Shown: positions 24,176 to 36,000 of the stretch, one piece after another
Layout of the letters: every line of letters begins with the position of its first letter
How positions within the stretch are numbered: position 1 is the stretch's first letter
Source of the DNA: Hyalangium ruber
GTDB lineage: Bacteria; Myxococcota; Myxococcia; Myxococcales; Myxococcaceae
Reading direction: 5' to 3'
NCBI RefSeq assembly: GCF_034259325.1
Contig: NZ_JAXIVS010000004.1
Location: 248,001-312,000, forward strand
Length of the DNA stretch: 64,000 nt
The notes under the pieces: generated by a model
Seen by the model: the letters and a program-made list of their open reading frames with translations, nothing else
Databases searched by the model: none
What the model was told of the DNA's origin: nothing
Made by a program: the position numbers and the translations under genes

Positions 24176-26668
24176 TCACTGCCAGGGAGCCGATACCAGC
24201 TGTCCGAAGCGCACGCCCAGATCCAGGCGCTGCGTCATCGCCTGCCCCCAGGCAGTGGCCTCGACGGTCCAGTCGGAGACCTCGAGCCCCGCGGCGGCCA
24301 AGACGAACACCGCGTTGGAGCCGCTCATGGCCTTGATCAGCCGCACATAGTCAGGCAGCGTGGGCAGGTGCCCTTCGGGGAAGAGCACCTCGCTGTCGAT
24401 GGGCTTCTCTTCGATACGCGGGTGAAGGGACTGAAGCAGCACCCTTGCCTGCTCTATCTCCTTGGCATGGTCAGCGAGGTAGGCCGCCATCGCCGCGCGC
24501 TGGGCCTCTTCCGCCGTGCGTGGGGCCTCTTCCTCCTGGCGCTGGAGCTTCTCCTGCTGTCGCTCCAGGTCGCGGCGGCGGGACGCCTCCACCTTGCGCT
24601 GCATCTCTTGTTGCCACTGACTGTCCTCATCCTCGCGCAGCACATCCAGGCGCTCGCGCATCAGGCGCACCTCGGTGTGCAGTTCCTCCAGGAAGTCCCG
24701 CTGGGGGGCGCGCCCGCCGTGCTCGGGGGGCGTACTCCGGACGCGCTGCTCGAAACCCGGGAACCACTCCAGGAACCGTTCCACCTCTGGCTTGAGCACG
24801 TCATGGCCCGCCCGGAACGCATTGGCCAGCGCCGCCGCCGCGTAGAACACCGCCAGCGAGGCGGTTCGAGGCCGCGTGGGCACCGTGTCCTGACCCGCGG
24901 CCAGTACGCACCCCACGCGCCGGGGCAGTTCCTCCACGGGCGCATCTTCCATCAGCGCGTTCGCCTGCCAGGCGAAGCCCTCTGGATCGATCGCCCACCA
25001 CGCCTGGAAGCGCTCCACGGCGTCCTCGGGCGCCGCGAGCTGCCGCTCCCACAACAGCTGCCTCCAGGGCGCGAAGACGGTGAGCAGGTCCGCCCGCTCG
25101 CCAGGGTGCTCCTGGAAGCGTTGCCACACCCAGTCCACGAGGACCTCGCGTCCCGACAGTGCGCTCCACTCGCGCACGGCCTGTCCCAGCGGCGCCAGCA
25201 GCAGCTCCCTCCCGGGCCCTTCCCACACCGCCCTCATCACCCGCGCTGCCTGCGCCAGCGGCTCCTGCCAATCCTGGAGGCGTGAGGTGAGGACCATCAC
25301 CTCGCGCAGCAGTGGCGGGCCACTCTCCTCCTCGCGGGCCCACCGGTTCAGCAGGGGCTCCTGCCCCACCCGCACGAGCGCGAGGAAGCGGGAGAAGTAC
25401 GCGTCTCCCAGGCTCCGAGCGCGCACGTCCGCGGGCTCTCGCTTGAGCGCCTCGGCCGTGGCGTCCACGAAGGCCTGCGCGGCCCCAAGCTCCAGCGGCG
25501 GCTGCGCGGCCCAATGCAGGAAGCGCAGCGCCACCTCTCCCGGCAACCGCCCTAGCACCGAGCGCGCCCAGGACTTCCAGCGAGACTGTTCCTCGGACGG
25601 CCACAGCACGAAGGGTTGCTGCTCGGCGAGCCGCTGCATCACCTCCGCGAGCGGCTCGGGCTCCCGCTCGGAGACTGCGAGCAGCACCTCCAGCGCGCCG
25701 GGAGGAGGAGGCCAGGGCAGCCGGTCCACCACGTCCCGGGCGAAGGCCGCTCCCCCCTGTCGCGCCAGTTGCTCGAAGACCCGCGGAGAGCCCAGCGAGG
25801 TCAGCTCCCGGCGAGCCTCGGAGGCCCGCCCCGCGTCCGTCGAGTCGAGCGCCGCCGCGAGCCCTGCCTCGTCCTTGAGGCACAGGGCACACTCGAAGCG
25901 CACATCCTCATCCGGGTGAGCGAGGCCCGCGCGAAGGTTGAAGAGCACGTCCACCTCGAGCGCCTTGCCCGGAGAGGCGCGCACCCAGGCGACAGCGGCG
26001 CGAGGTGCCAGCTCCGAGGAGGCCAGGGCCTTGCGCGCCAGCTCCCGCACGCGCTGCCACCCCTCCGCCCGCAGCCTCGCCCAGCGGTAGACCCTCCAGC
26101 GCGTCAGGGCGAGCGCCGCCTCGATGCCGAGCCTCCCGTCCTCCTCCAGACAGCCGCGCACGGCGGCCAGGGCGTTCGGGGAGAACGCTCCCTGGTGTAC
26201 CAGCGCGAGCGCGGCCAGCCGCTGCACCTCCCACGAGGCCCCCTTGGTGAACAGCGCCTCCAGCGTCTCGGGGCGCTCCGGCGGGCCCACCTGCCGCAGG
26301 AGGAACTCGGGGTCCGTCGGCAGCAGTGCGGCCAACGCGTCCTCCGTCTCCTCGACGAAGCCGCGCTGCAGCAGCTCGGCCTCGCAGCGGCGCACGTCCT
26401 CCACGAGCCCTTGGGCCAGCGCCCACTGCGCGGCGTACTGCCGCTCCAGCATCTCCACGCGCACCGGGTCGAGCACGGCCACCCGCTCCGCCAGCGAGAA
26501 GCGATCCACGCCTCCCGCGAGCATTCCCCGCGCCGCGCCATAGCGCTCCAGGGGTACCGCGCCGCAGCCACAGTGGGGACACATGCCCGGCGGCGGCTTG
26601 AAGCGAGTACAGCCCGGGCAGCGGACCTCGGCGCCTCGGCGAGCCCCGTTCTCGGTCAGGGAGGACAT
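24176..26668 (-). CDS. Zinc-ribbon, HEAT-like and coiled-coil protein of unknown function
   Basis: 830 residues; family not recognised. The N-terminus is a zinc ribbon: Cys17, Cys20, Cys30 and Cys33 in CPGC...CPHC. Residues about 90-620 are almost wholly helical with HEAT/ARM-like spacing (VQRLAALALVHQGAFSPNALAAVRGCLEEDG; LAHPDEDVRFECALCL). Residues about 640-735 form a long charged coiled coil rich in Glu, Gln and Arg, with LREDEDSQWQQEMQRKVEASRRRDLERQQ-type heptads. The last 95 residues look globular (FVLAAAGLEVSDWTVEATAWGQAM). No signal or membrane segment. ATG 26668 is preceded by AGGAGGG. A scaffold role is inferred from architecture only. Confidence 0.75.
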   Translation of the reverse strand: MSSLTENGARRGAEVRCPGCTRFKPPPGMCPHCGCGAVPLERYGAARGMLAGGVDRFSLAERVAVLDPVRVEMLERQYAAQWALAQGLVEDVRRCEAELLQRGFVEETEDALAALLPTDPEFLLRQVGPPERPETLEALFTKGASWEVQRLAALALVHQGAFSPNALAAVRGCLEEDGRLGIEAALALTRWRVYRWARLRAEGWQRVRELARKALASSELAPRAAVAWVRASPGKALEVDVLFNLRAGLAHPDEDVRFECALCLKDEAGLAAALDSTDAGRASEARRELTSLGSPRVFEQLARQGGAAFARDVVDRLPWPPPPGALEVLLAVSEREPEPLAEVMQRLAEQQPFVLWPSEEQSRWKSWARSVLGRLPGEVALRFLHWAAQPPLELGAAQAFVDATAEALKREPADVRARSLGDAYFSRFLALVRVGQEPLLNRWAREEESGPPLLREVMVLTSRLQDWQEPLAQAARVMRAVWEGPGRELLLAPLGQAVREWSALSGREVLVDWVWQRFQEHPGERADLLTVFAPWRQLLWERQLAAPEDAVERFQAWWAIDPEGFAWQANALMEDAPVEELPRRVGCVLAAGQDTVPTRPRTASLAVFYAAAALANAFRAGHDVLKPEVERFLEWFPGFEQRVRSTPPEHGGRAPQRDFLEELHTEVRLMRERLDVLREDEDSQWQQEMQRKVEASRRRDLERQQEKLQRQEEEAPRTAEEAQRAAMAAYLADHAKEIEQARVLLQSLHPRIEEKPIDSEVLFPEGHLPTLPDYVRLIKAMSGSNAVFVLAAAGLEVSDWTVEATAWGQAMTQRLDLGVRFGQLVSAPWQ

Positions 26669-26707
26669 GCCCTCCTCTTATCCCATCGCGCTTTCCAGCC
26701 CTCTTTG

Positions 26708-26723
26708 CGTTCACTGGTGAACG
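26708..26723. promoter_or_regulatory. 16-bp palindrome in a divergent promoter region
   Basis: cgttcac-tg-gtgaacg, 7-bp perfect arms, in the 146-base space between the zinc-ribbon protein gene and the divergent subtilase gene. It has the size and symmetry of a TetR-like operator. No regulator gene is nearby. Confidence 0.35.
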
Positions 26724-26814
26724 TCTCACCGTCGGATCGCCCTGCAGGTCAGCGAGGAGTTGTCAGGGGCGTCTCTAGACTGAAAACCGGAATTCCCACA
26801 AACCGAGGCGACCG

Positions 26815-28095
26815 ATGCGTCTTTCCCTGCCGTCGAAGCTGGCGCTGTGCGGCCTGAGCGTGTCCTTGCTGGTGGCGTGCAAGACGGACCCAACGAATCC
26901 CACTCCCGGAGATCCGAATACGCCGTGTCGCACCGCCGCGGAGCTCACCGCGGCGCAGGCCTCGCAGGAGAAGTTCGTCACGGTGGAGCGGCCGATTCCG
27001 GGCGAGTTCGTGGTGGTCCTGAAGGAGCCGCAGCGGGGCATCGCGCCGGTGGAAGCGGCTCAGGTGGCGCGCAGCCTCTCGGCGAAGTACGGCGGCAGCG
27101 TCATCACCACGTATGAGCACGCCCTGCGCGGCTTCGCGGGGGCGATGAGCGAGGAGCAGGCGCGCGCCCTGTCCAATGATCCGGAGGTGGCGTACGTCCA
27201 GCAGAACCAGGTGGTGGTGGCCTTCGACAACCAGGCCAACGCACCGTGGGGCCTGGATCGCGTGGACCAGCGCGACCTGCCGCTGAGCAAGTCGTACAGC
27301 TACGGCGGGCAGGGCCGGGGCGTGAACGCGTACATCATCGACACGGGCATCCGCACCTCGCACAGCGACTTCGGCGGGCGGGCGGAGGTCGGCTACGACG
27401 CGATCAACGACGGCAAGAAGGGCATCGACTGCAACGGCCACGGCACGCACGTGGCGGCCACGGTGGGTGGCAGCACCTACGGCGTGGCCAAGAGCGCGAA
27501 GCTGTACGCGGTGCGCGTGCTGAGCTGCAGCGGCTCGGGCTCGACGGCGGGCGTGATTGCCGGTGTGGACTGGGTGACCAACAACCACGTCAAGCCGGCG
27601 GTGGCCAACATGAGCCTGGGTGGCGGCGCGGACCGGGCGATGGACGACGCGGTCCGCCGGTCGGTGGCGGCGGGCGTCACCTATGTGCTGGCGGCGGGTA
27701 ACGACAACAAGGATGCATGCACCACGTCTCCGGCGCGCACGCCCGAGGCCATCACGGTGGGCGCCACCACGGACACGGACGCACGTGCTTCGTTCTCCAA
27801 CTTCGGCTCGTGCGTGGACATCTTCGCGCCCGGCCATCAGATCACCGCGGCCTGGTACACGAGCGACACGGACACGAAGACGATCAGCGGCACGTCGATG
27901 GCCGCGCCGCACACTGCGGGCGTGGCGGCGCTCTACCTGGAGCGCAACCCCAACGCATCGCCGAATGACGTGGTGAAGGCGCTGGCGGACAACGCCACGC
28001 CGGGCAAGGTGGGCACGCCGGGTTCGTGCTCGCCGAACAAGCTGGCCTTCACGGGCTTCATCGCGGGCGCGGTGCCCACCTCCAGCGCTCAGTAA
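26815..28095 (+). CDS. Subtilisin-like serine protease (S8, proteinase K/aqualysin type), lipoprotein
   Basis: 426 residues. Lipobox LLVAC (Cys22). Inhibitor I9 propeptide about residues 55-135 ([41 protein letters not shown]). Catalytic domain with Asp176 (YIIDTG), His209 (NGHGTHVA), oxyanion Asn296 (AAGNDN) and Ser361 ([12 protein letters not shown]), so the active site is complete. Cysteines in KGIDCNG, LSCSG, DACTT and GSCVD fit the disulfides of the aqualysin group. It would act outside the cytoplasm, probably tethered to a membrane until processed; a predatory or nutritional role is typical for the lineage. A strong intrinsic terminator follows. Confidence 0.93.
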   Translation: MRLSLPSKLALCGLSVSLLVACKTDPTNPTPGDPNTPCRTAAELTAAQASQEKFVTVERPIPGEFVVVLKEPQRGIAPVEAAQVARSLSAKYGGSVITTYEHALRGFAGAMSEEQARALSNDPEVAYVQQNQVVVAFDNQANAPWGLDRVDQRDLPLSKSYSYGGQGRGVNAYIIDTGIRTSHSDFGGRAEVGYDAINDGKKGIDCNGHGTHVAATVGGSTYGVAKSAKLYAVRVLSCSGSGSTAGVIAGVDWVTNNHVKPAVANMSLGGGADRAMDDAVRRSVAAGVTYVLAAGNDNKDACTTSPARTPEAITVGATTDTDARASFSNFGSCVDIFAPGHQITAAWYTSDTDTKTISGTSMAAPHTAGVAALYLERNPNASPNDVVKALADNATPGKVGTPGSCSPNKLAFTGFIAGAVPTSSAQ

Positions 28096-28123
28096 GCCAA
28101 GGCTTCCGCCCCATGGCGGATTG

Positions 28124-28157
28124 GGCCCCAGGTTCTCTCGAGCCTGGGGCCTTTTTC
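28124..28157 (+). terminator. Intrinsic terminator of the protease gene
   Basis: ggccccagg (28124-28132) pairs perfectly with cctggggcc (28143-28151), 10-base loop, followed by a run of five T. It lies 29 bases after the protease stop and just before the end of the convergent dipeptidase gene. Confidence 0.9.
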
Positions 28158-28168
28158 ATGACTGGGAG

Positions 28169-28768
28169 CTACTTCTGCGGGGTGAAGGGCACGTCCAGCA
28201 CGGGCATCTTCTTGGCGCCCGGCAGATCGTAGTGCCACCACTCCATCTTGTTGCGCTTGAAGCCCGCGCCCTCCATCGCCTTGAGGAGCACCTCCCGGTG
28301 CTTGCGCGAGGCCTCCGTGCCGCCCTTGTAGCTGTGGTGCGCCGAGGGCGTGAAGTCGTCGAACTTCGTCGGCATCTCCACCTCCGTGCCGTCCAGCGCC
28401 ACCAGCGTCAGGTCCACCGCCGCGCCCCGGTTGTGGTTCGAGCCGAACTTCGGATCCGCCACGTACCCCGGCTCCGGCATGATCTTCCACATCTCGTACT
28501 GCACCGCCCTTGGCCGGTAGCAGTCGTACACCTTCACCCGGTAGCCCTGCGGCCGCAGCACGTCCGCCGCCTTCTTCAGCCGCGCCGCCGCGTCCTTGAG
28601 CAGCATGCAGCGCGCGTCCTCCGGGTACACCCGACGCTTCAGGAAGTTGTCGTCCGTCGCGTAGCGCATGTCCACCACGAGGTCCGGAATCACCTCCGTG
28701 GCATCCACCACCGGCGACTCTCCCGCCGTCAGCCACATCGCCAGTGCCAGTTTCGCCGCAGGCAGCAT
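28169..28768 (-). CDS. D-alanyl-D-alanine dipeptidase (VanX/DdpX-like, peptidase M15D)
   Basis: 199 residues. Zinc-enzyme signatures: His112 and Asp119 in SNHNRGAAVD, Glu176 and His179 in EWWHY; Arg85 in YDCYRPRAV corresponds to the substrate-binding Arg of VanX. The family hydrolyses D-Ala-D-Ala. Outside vancomycin-resistance clusters, as here (no vanH/vanA), it usually recycles peptidoglycan dipeptide; myxobacterial fruiting or prey-wall digestion are other uses. An N-terminal hydrophobic stretch (LPAAKLALAMWLTAG) suggests export. Start ATG 28768 overlaps the queC stop as TGATG, with GGAGGG six bases upstream; a GTG at 28771 is the alternative. Confidence 0.88.
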   Translation of the reverse strand: MLPAAKLALAMWLTAGESPVVDATEVIPDLVVDMRYATDDNFLKRRVYPEDARCMLLKDAAARLKKAADVLRPQGYRVKVYDCYRPRAVQYEMWKIMPEPGYVADPKFGSNHNRGAAVDLTLVALDGTEVEMPTKFDDFTPSAHHSYKGGTEASRKHREVLLKAMEGAGFKRNKMEWWHYDLPGAKKMPVLDVPFTPQK

Positions 28769-29457
28769 CACTGTCCCTCCGTGTACCGCGTCGGATCCGC
28801 CACTCCCGCCTCCTGAAAGCCCTTCTTGCGCAGCACGCAGCTGTCACAGCGACCACACGCCCGGCCCTCCGCATCCGGGTCGTAGCAGGAGTGCGTCATT
28901 CCGTAGTCCACGCCCAGCCGCGTGCCCTCGCGGATGATGTCCGCCTTCGTCATCCCCGACAGCGGCGCGTGGATCTTGAAGCGCGCGCCCTCCACTCCCG
29001 CCTTCGTCGCCAGGTTCGCCAGCGACTCGAACGCGCGGATGAACTCGGGCCGGCAGTCGGGATAGCCGCTGTAGTCCACCGCGTTCACGCCGATGTAGAG
29101 GTCCTGCGCCCCCACCACCTCCGCCAATCCGAGCGCCAGCGACAGGAACAGCGTGTTGCGCGCCGGCACGTACGTCACGGGAATCCCGTGCGACATCTCC
29201 GTCTCCGGCCGGTCCTTCGGCACCGGGATGTCCGCCGTCAGCGCCGAGCCGCCGATGTTCCGCAGATCGATCGACACCACGCGGAAGTCCTTCACCCCCA
29301 TCGCCTCCGACACCTTGCGCGCCCGCTCCAATTCCACGACGTGGCGCTGGCCGTAGGACACCGCCAGGCACACCGGCTCGAAGCCCGCAGCCTTCGCCAT
29401 GGCCAGGCAGGTGGTGGAGTCCAGCCCACCGGAGATCAACACCACGGCCTTCTTCAT
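28768..29457 (-). CDS. queC: 7-cyano-7-deazaguanine synthase QueC
   Basis: 229 residues. PP-loop SGGLDSTT at 9-16; zinc-binding Cys191, Cys201, Cys204 and Cys207 (HSC...CGRCDSC); [18 protein letters not shown] and [12 protein letters not shown] are QueC signatures. It converts 7-carboxy-7-deazaguanine to preQ0 with ATP and ammonia, the step before queuosine tRNA modification, in the cytosol. ATG 29457 overlaps the stop of the upstream lipoprotein as TGATG, so translation is coupled. No queD, queE, folE or queF is in the window. The upstream in-frame extension to 29559 is not needed for the fold. Confidence 0.96.
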   Translation of the reverse strand: MKKAVVLISGGLDSTTCLAMAKAAGFEPVCLAVSYGQRHVVELERARKVSEAMGVKDFRVVSIDLRNIGGSALTADIPVPKDRPETEMSHGIPVTYVPARNTLFLSLALGLAEVVGAQDLYIGVNAVDYSGYPDCRPEFIRAFESLANLATKAGVEGARFKIHAPLSGMTKADIIREGTRLGVDYGMTHSCYDPDAEGRACGRCDSCVLRKKGFQEAGVADPTRYTEGQ

Positions 29458-30062
29458 CAGTTCACCCGCGTCCCTTCCACCGTGTACACCGCCCGGCACC
29501 GCTGCGTACACGTACACGAGCCCGTGCCCGGGATGTATTCGTCCGTCAGCGTGCCGCACGCGCGCTGCACGTCATAGCCGTTGGGCGTGGGCCCTGGTGG
29601 CGTCCCTCCGTCCCCCGGCACGCCCCCGTCCACCAGCCCCGTGCAGCGGCGGCCGATCAGCGTGTCCTGGCTGTCGCTCAAGAGGATGACGTCCAGCGTC
29701 TCCTCCACCGCCGTGCCCGTGCAGTTGGCGCCACAGCTGGCCAGTTGCACCGTCGCACGGTGGAAGGACGTCACGCGCTGCCCCTCGTATCCCGCGTCTC
29801 GCGGGAAGTCCTGCACGATGAAGTAGCCCGAGCCCGCGTCGCCGTCGCGGGAGAAGGTCCCATCGAAGCCGAAGGTGCCTCCGTCCCCGAGCACCGCGAA
29901 GTCCGGGCTCCGCAAGTCGCACGTGGTGCGCTGGCGGTCCACCGTGGCGGAGAACCGGAACGTCCCGAGGACCTGGTCCCCGGGGTACACCGGATCCTTG
30001 AGACAGGAGACTCCCACCACGAAGGCGGGAATCGCGAGCAGAGCGAGGCGTCGGAGCATCAT
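29457..30062 (-). CDS. Hypothetical lipoprotein
   Basis: 201 residues (or 200 from the second ATG). Lipobox VGVSC near residue 20. The mature part resembles a small beta-rich domain: [67 protein letters not shown], followed by a Gly/Pro linker ([13 protein letters not shown]) and a Cys-rich end [20 protein letters not shown]. Nine or so cysteines imply disulfides. Family not recognised, though such 'VLGTF-F-A---------C' lipoproteins are frequent in myxobacteria. It sits between the giant TPR gene (12 bases away) and queC (overlap), so it is in the same transcript. Confidence 0.75.
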   Translation of the reverse strand: MMLRRLALLAIPAFVVGVSCLKDPVYPGDQVLGTFRFSATVDRQRTTCDLRSPDFAVLGDGGTFGFDGTFSRDGDAGSGYFIVQDFPRDAGYEGQRVTSFHRATVQLASCGANCTGTAVEETLDVILLSDSQDTLIGRRCTGLVDGGVPGDGGTPPGPTPNGYDVQRACGTLTDEYIPGTGSCTCTQRCRAVYTVEGTRVN

Positions 30063-30074
30063 GAGGCGCGGAGC

Positions 30075-33000
30075 CTACACGAGCTCGAGCGCCGCGAGGG
30101 CCACCGCGCGGAAGACAGGGCTGGCGACCAGCACCGCCCCCTCGTCCACGTCGCTCGGGTCTCCACCCCGCATGTCCGGATCCAAGCGGGCCAGTACCCG
30201 CCCCGCGGCCAGAGAGGCCGGGTATGCACGGAAGGCCGCCACCGCCGCCTCCTCCAGCCCCGGCACCGGACCCGGCCGCGAGAGCGCCACGCCCTCCGCG
30301 CCCAGGCTCAGTGCCAGCGCGCAGAGGTAGCCGAGCTCCACCGGGCCGAAGCACGTCAGCGCTCCGGCGCCCACCACCAGCTCGTCCGGGCGGGTGAGGT
30401 AGGCCTCCACACCGCCCACCGGATCCATCAGCACACGCACCTGGCCCGCGCCCAGCCCTTCCAACGTGGGACGGAGCGCGGAGTGCAGCCGGGGCAGGCT
30501 CTCGGCCGTCACCACCAGCGCTCCCGGGGGCGTGGGGTGAGCGAAGGGGCTCGGCGTCGGCAGCGGAAGCGCCTGTGCGGCGGGCGCGGCCAGCTCGCTG
30601 GAGGACAACGCCGCGGCGATGCCATCCACGCGGTTGGCGGCGTCGGTCCGGCCGAGCAACCGCAGCGCCTCGGCATAGAGCGTCCAGCCATCCACGTCGA
30701 CCCACTTCTTGCCGAGCAGCGTGGGCCAGAGGCGCGAGGCCAGCTTCGCTCCCTCGGGCGAGGGCGAGAGCCGCTCGGCCACCAGCCGCGTGGCCTCTGC
30801 CGAGAGGGCCTCGCGCGTCAGGAGGCGCTCGGCCAGCTTCGCCGCGAAGGGGATGAGCTGCGCGTCCAGGTAGCCGCGCAGGATGCTCTCCAGCGCATCA
30901 GGCTCCTCTGTCAGCCGCTCGCGCAGCTGCAGCGCCTCACCCGTGAGGCCGCGCGTATCCGCGAGCCTCGCGCGCCGCGCCAGCCGCTCCGGCGTCTCGG
31001 GCAGCGCCGCGAGCTGGGCCGCCGCGTCTCCCAGCCGGTCGAGCTTCTCGTAGGCATCCGCCAGCGGCTCCCTGTAGGGCTCCAGCGCCTCGGCGCCCGC
31101 CAGCGCCTCCAGACGCTCCGCCATGGCGGCGAAGGCCTCGCTGTCCTCCGCCTGGCCGTACAGCGCCAGCAGCTGCTTCACCGCGGGCAGGCACGTGGCC
31201 TCCTCCGCCAGCGCGTGCTCGAAGGACTCCCGCGCCCGTGCCCGCTGGGAGAGCGCGAGCAGCAGCTCGCCGCGCTCCAGGCGCAGGGCCACGCGCGCGC
31301 CCGTGTCCTCCTCGCCCTCGATGAGCTGGGCCAGGGTGTGCTCGGCGTCCTCGGAACGGCCCTCGGCGCGCTCCAGCTCCAGGCGCTCGCGCAGGAAGGC
31401 GGCGCGTCGCTCCGGCCAGCCCTCCGCCACCACGCCGAGCGCGGCGATGCGCTCCGCCGGGGACAGCGCCCGGACATGAACCAGCAGCGCCTCGGAGAGC
31501 TCCGACGGCATGCGCCCAAGCTCCGGCAGCAGGCGGTGGAGCCGCTCCGAGAAGTCCGGCGCGGAGGCCAGCGCCTCCAGCGCACGCAGGCGCAGCTCCA
31601 CGTGTCCCGAGGCCGTGTCGAGCACCTCGCCCCGCAGCGCCACGGCCAGCGCCGCGTCCCGCGCGGCGCTCAGCTCCGCCAGCCGCAGCAGCCCCCGCGC
31701 GTCCTTCTCCTCGCGCAGGCCCTCCGCCAGCCGGCTCACGTGCGCGGACTCCACCCCCGGCATCGCCGCGAGGGCCCAGAGCGCCTCGCGCACGCGCTCC
31801 GCGTCCCCCGCCTTCTCCGCCAGGGAGAGCGCCTCGTCCGCCCTGCCCTCCGCCATCGCGGGCCCGAAGCCCACGTCCCGGGCCCGTGCCACGGCCCCTA
31901 GCTTCAGGAAGCGCTCGGCCAGCTCGGAGGGCTTCAGTGCCTCGGGCGTCTCGGCCGCGATGCGCTCCACGACTTCCAGCGCCTCGGCCTTCTCCTCGGC
32001 CTGCTCCCAGAGGTCCGCGGCCTCCAGCAGCAGCGCGGGCTTCTCTCCGGCCGTCGCCGAGCGCACCGCCTGCAGCAGCGCCTTCGCCGCGCGCGGCGCG
32101 TCCTCCGACGCCTGGTACAGCCGCGCCATCAGCCGCAGCGTGGGTACCTCGGGCGCCACGGCAGTTGCGGCCTTCGCCGCCTTCAGCGCCTCGGGGATGC
32201 GGTCCGCGGACTCGAAGTCCCTCGCGGCGGCGACGAGCAGCTCCGCCTTCGCGGCGCCCTCGGTCAGCTCCGCGCGCGCCGCCCGCACCTCGGCGCGGCG
32301 AGAGGGCTCCTCCTCCAGCAGTGGCTCCAGCGCCTCCAGCGCCTCTGCGTAGCCCGCGCCTTGCGCCCCGCGCGCCACCACCAGCTCCAGCACCTCGCGG
32401 GCCCTCGCCTCCTGCTCCGAGGCCCGGGCCAGCGTGGCGATCTCCAGCCGCAGCACGGACGCCTCGTCCGCGTCCGCCGTCCGGTCCACCAGCCGCTGCA
32501 GCGCCTCCAGCAACGACTCGACCTCTCCTCGCTGGCGCAGCCCCTCCACGAGCGAGCGCAGCGCCGCCTCGTGCGCGGGGTCGGCCTCCGCGGCCCGCTG
32601 CCGCAGCACCCAGGCCTGCTTGGGGTCGGTCAGCTCCTCCTCGGCCAAGGCCGCGGCGGCCAGCAGCAGGTCGGCCGCGCGAGTTCCTCCGGCCGCGGTG
32701 GCGCCCGCCTCATACACCTCCATCAGCTCGGCGTGGCGGCTCAGGCCCCGCAGGCCTTCGACCGCCCGGTCGATGATCGAGCCGTCCGCGGGGCGCAGCC
32801 GCGTCAACGGCAGCAACGCTTCGATGGCCTCCTTCGGATCGTCGAAGAGGTCCGCGGCGCGGCGGTAGAGCACCTCCGCCGTCGCCCCATCCGCCTTGCG
32901 GGCGAGCTGGAGCGAAGCGCGGTAGAGCCCCGGCGTATTGCCCGTGCGCGCGTACGCCTCCGTGAGCAGCGACAGCGCCTCCTGGCCGCGCTCGCCATCG

Positions 33001-36000
33001 GGCTCCAACTGGACGACGGCCTCGAAGGCATCCGCCGCGTCCCGGTACGCGCCCGCCGCGAGCGAGGCGTGCCCCAGCCGCAGCCAGGTGCGCACCCGGA
33101 CGGGGACGGGCAGCTTCTCGCCCACCGCTACCAGGCGCCGGTCATACGGCTGCGCGGCGAGCGGACCTCCGCCCTCGGCGGCCAGCTCCGCGCGCGCGGC
33201 GAGCGCCTCCACGTCATCCCCCGCCTGGGCGAGGTACACATCGAAGGCCTCGGCGGCCAGCAGCGACTCGCCCGCCTCCAGGAGCAGCTCGGCGCGCTCG
33301 CGCAGCAGGGGCAGCGCCTCCGGAGCCGGCACGGCCTCGGCCCGCTGCGAGAGCAGGTCCGCCAGCCGGCGCACGTCTCCCGCCAGCCGCTCGCGCAGCA
33401 GCCCGAAGGCCTCGGCGTTGGACGGGTCTCTCTCGAAGGCCTGGTCCTCGCACAGCAGCGCGCGCTCGGTGGCGCCCGCCTCCCGGAACGCCCGGGCCGC
33501 GACGAGGTAGCTCTCGGCGGCCTCGCGCGAGGACTGGCGCTGGGCCCGGCGCAGCATCAGCGTCGCGAGGGACGGGTGGTCGCCCGTCTCGGTGAGGAAA
33601 TCACGGTGGCGCGTGAAGACGGCCTCGCGGAACGGATCGGCCTCCAGGAGGAGGGAGTCGAACTCCGCCGCATCCTCCGCGCGCCCCACCTCGTGGAGCA
33701 GGTCCGCCGCCTGAGCGGTGAGTTCCAGGTCATCCGGAGCAGCGGCGCGTGCGGCGAGCAGCGCGGCGGCGGCGGCGTCCGGACGTCCGGCCCGGTCCTG
33801 GTAGAGCGCGGCCGCGCGGCGCAACAGCAGCGCCCGGCGCTCGGTGTCCGTCTCCTCCGCGGCGCAGTCCTCGTACCAGGCGGCCAGCTCCGCCACCCGG
33901 CCTTCCCGCTCCAGCAGCTCGGCGAGCAGCGTCTCCGCCTCGGCCAGGGAGCGGTCTCGGCGCAGCGCGTCCCGGAGGAAGGTCTCCGCCTTGCCCGAGT
34001 CCGTCAGCACGCCCAGGTACAGCCGCGCCAGCCGCAGCAGCACGGCGCCCTGCTCCTTGGCCCCGGCATGCAGCGGCAGCGTGCGCTCCAGCCAGCGCGC
34101 CTGCGCGGCCGAATCGTCCCGACGCGTGGCGAGCGCCTCGCCCATCTGCGCCGTCTCGAGGTCCGCGGACAGCCGGAACGAGCGCTCCAGGGACTCCTCG
34201 GCCGCGGGCAGGTCCAGCTTCACGTCCCGCAGCAGCTCGGCGCGGCGGCGCTCGTGGGCGGCGGCGGCGGCGGGCTTGCCCTGGGACTCCAGGAGCTTTC
34301 GCAGCGCGGCGAGCGCCTCCAGGGCCTCGTCCATCCGGCCCGTGTCCTCGGCCAGCCGGGCCTCTTCATTATATGCGGCGAAGGCCGCGTCCGAGTCGCC
34401 CCGCTGAAGGCCGAGGGTGGCCACCCGGCGCAGCTCCACGAGCAGCTCCTGGGTGCGGCCCTGCTCCCGGTAGAGCGCGGCGAGCGACTGGCGCAGCGGC
34501 AGCGGCTCGGCGGCCATCTCCGCCGCGCGAGCGAGCAGAGCGGCAGCCACGTCCACATCCGCCAGTGAGGCGCGCGCCCGCTCCGAGAGCGCCACCAGGC
34601 GACGGGAGGTCTCCTCCGAGGGGGGCAGGGACTTCGCGTGCGTGACGAGCACCTCGAAGGCGGCGCGAGGCTCGTCCTTCTCCAGTAGCGCGGCGAGGCG
34701 CTGGACGGCCACCTCGTTGCGCGGGCGCTCCGTCGTCAGCCGGCGCCAGGCGGCCACCGCGCGCGGGCGGTCTCCGGCCTTCTCGGCCAGCTCTCCCAGG
34801 CGCAGCAGCGTGGCCTCGGCGCGCTCGGGCTCCTGGGCGAAGTCGACTGCCGAGGCGAGCGACTCCTGGAGGGGCAGCGCCTCCTTCACATCGCCGTGCA
34901 GGGCGAGCAGCTCGGCGAGGACCTCCAGGTCCTTGCCCCGCGCGGGCACGAGGGCATGGGCGCGGCGGACCAGCCGCAGCGCGCGCTCCGGGTCGGCGGC
35001 GGCGCGGGCGTGAGCGGCGCCCTCTCGCAAGAAGGCAGCGGCCTCAGTGGGCTCGGCGCGGTCGGCGGCGGACTCGAGGAGCTCGGCGGCCTCCAGCGGC
35101 TCGCCCTTGTCCACCACGAGCGAGACGAGGCGACGGCGCACCGCCAGGTCCTCGGGGGCGAGGCGCAAGGCTTCCCGCAGCGCGGCCTCGGCGGGCTCGG
35201 GCTCTTCGAGGCGATCGAGGTAGAGGCTCGCGAGCTCCGCGTACAGCGCGGCGGCGGCGGTGGGCGGAGCGTGGGGGGCCTCGGAGGCGAGGAGCGCGGC
35301 CAGACCCGCCCAGTCCTCCAGCTCCCGGAGCACGCGCTGAAGCGCGACGGTGGCACCGGGGTGCCGGGGTGAGAGCGTGAGCGCCGCATCCAGGCTGCGC
35401 GCGGCCTCCTCGCGCTGGTTGCGCTGCTCCAGCAGAGCGGCCCGGGCCAGCAGTGCCTCCACGCGGCGGGGCACGGGCCCCTGGCGTGAAGCCTCCGCGA
35501 GCGCCTCGGCCTCGGCCTCCGGCTGCCCATCCCTGCGGGCGAGCGTGGCCAGGGCGAAGAAGGCCTCGCAGCGCTCGACGGCGGGCAATTCCAGCGCGAC
35601 GGCGGCCCGCAGCGCCTCACGCGCCGAGCCCCGGTCATCCTTCTCCACCAGGGAGGTGGCGAGCACCAGCAGGCGCTCCCGGGCGCGCGCGCCCAGGCTG
35701 GCGTCAGCGGCGACGGCGCGACGCCACGCGGACAGTTCGGCCGCCTCATCCCCTGCCTCGCGGGCCAGCTCGGCCAGGGCGAGCAGCAGCGGCGCGGGCC
35801 GGCGCGAGAGCCGAGCCGCCTCGGAGTAGTCATCCCGGGCGGCATCGGAGCGACCCGCGGCGCGGTGGAGCGTGGCGCGGCGGGCGAGCAGCTCGGCGCG
35901 GGACTCACCCTCGGCGGCGGAGATCTGCGTGCCCAGCAGCGTCAGGCGCTCGGATTCCTGCTCCGGAGTGCCCGTGCCGGGCGGAGGCAACAGCTCCAGC

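Noticed and set aside
29745-31901. 718-codon frame antisense to the lipoprotein and the giant TPR gene
   Set aside because: Arg/Gln/His-rich with no domain; crosses two real genes.
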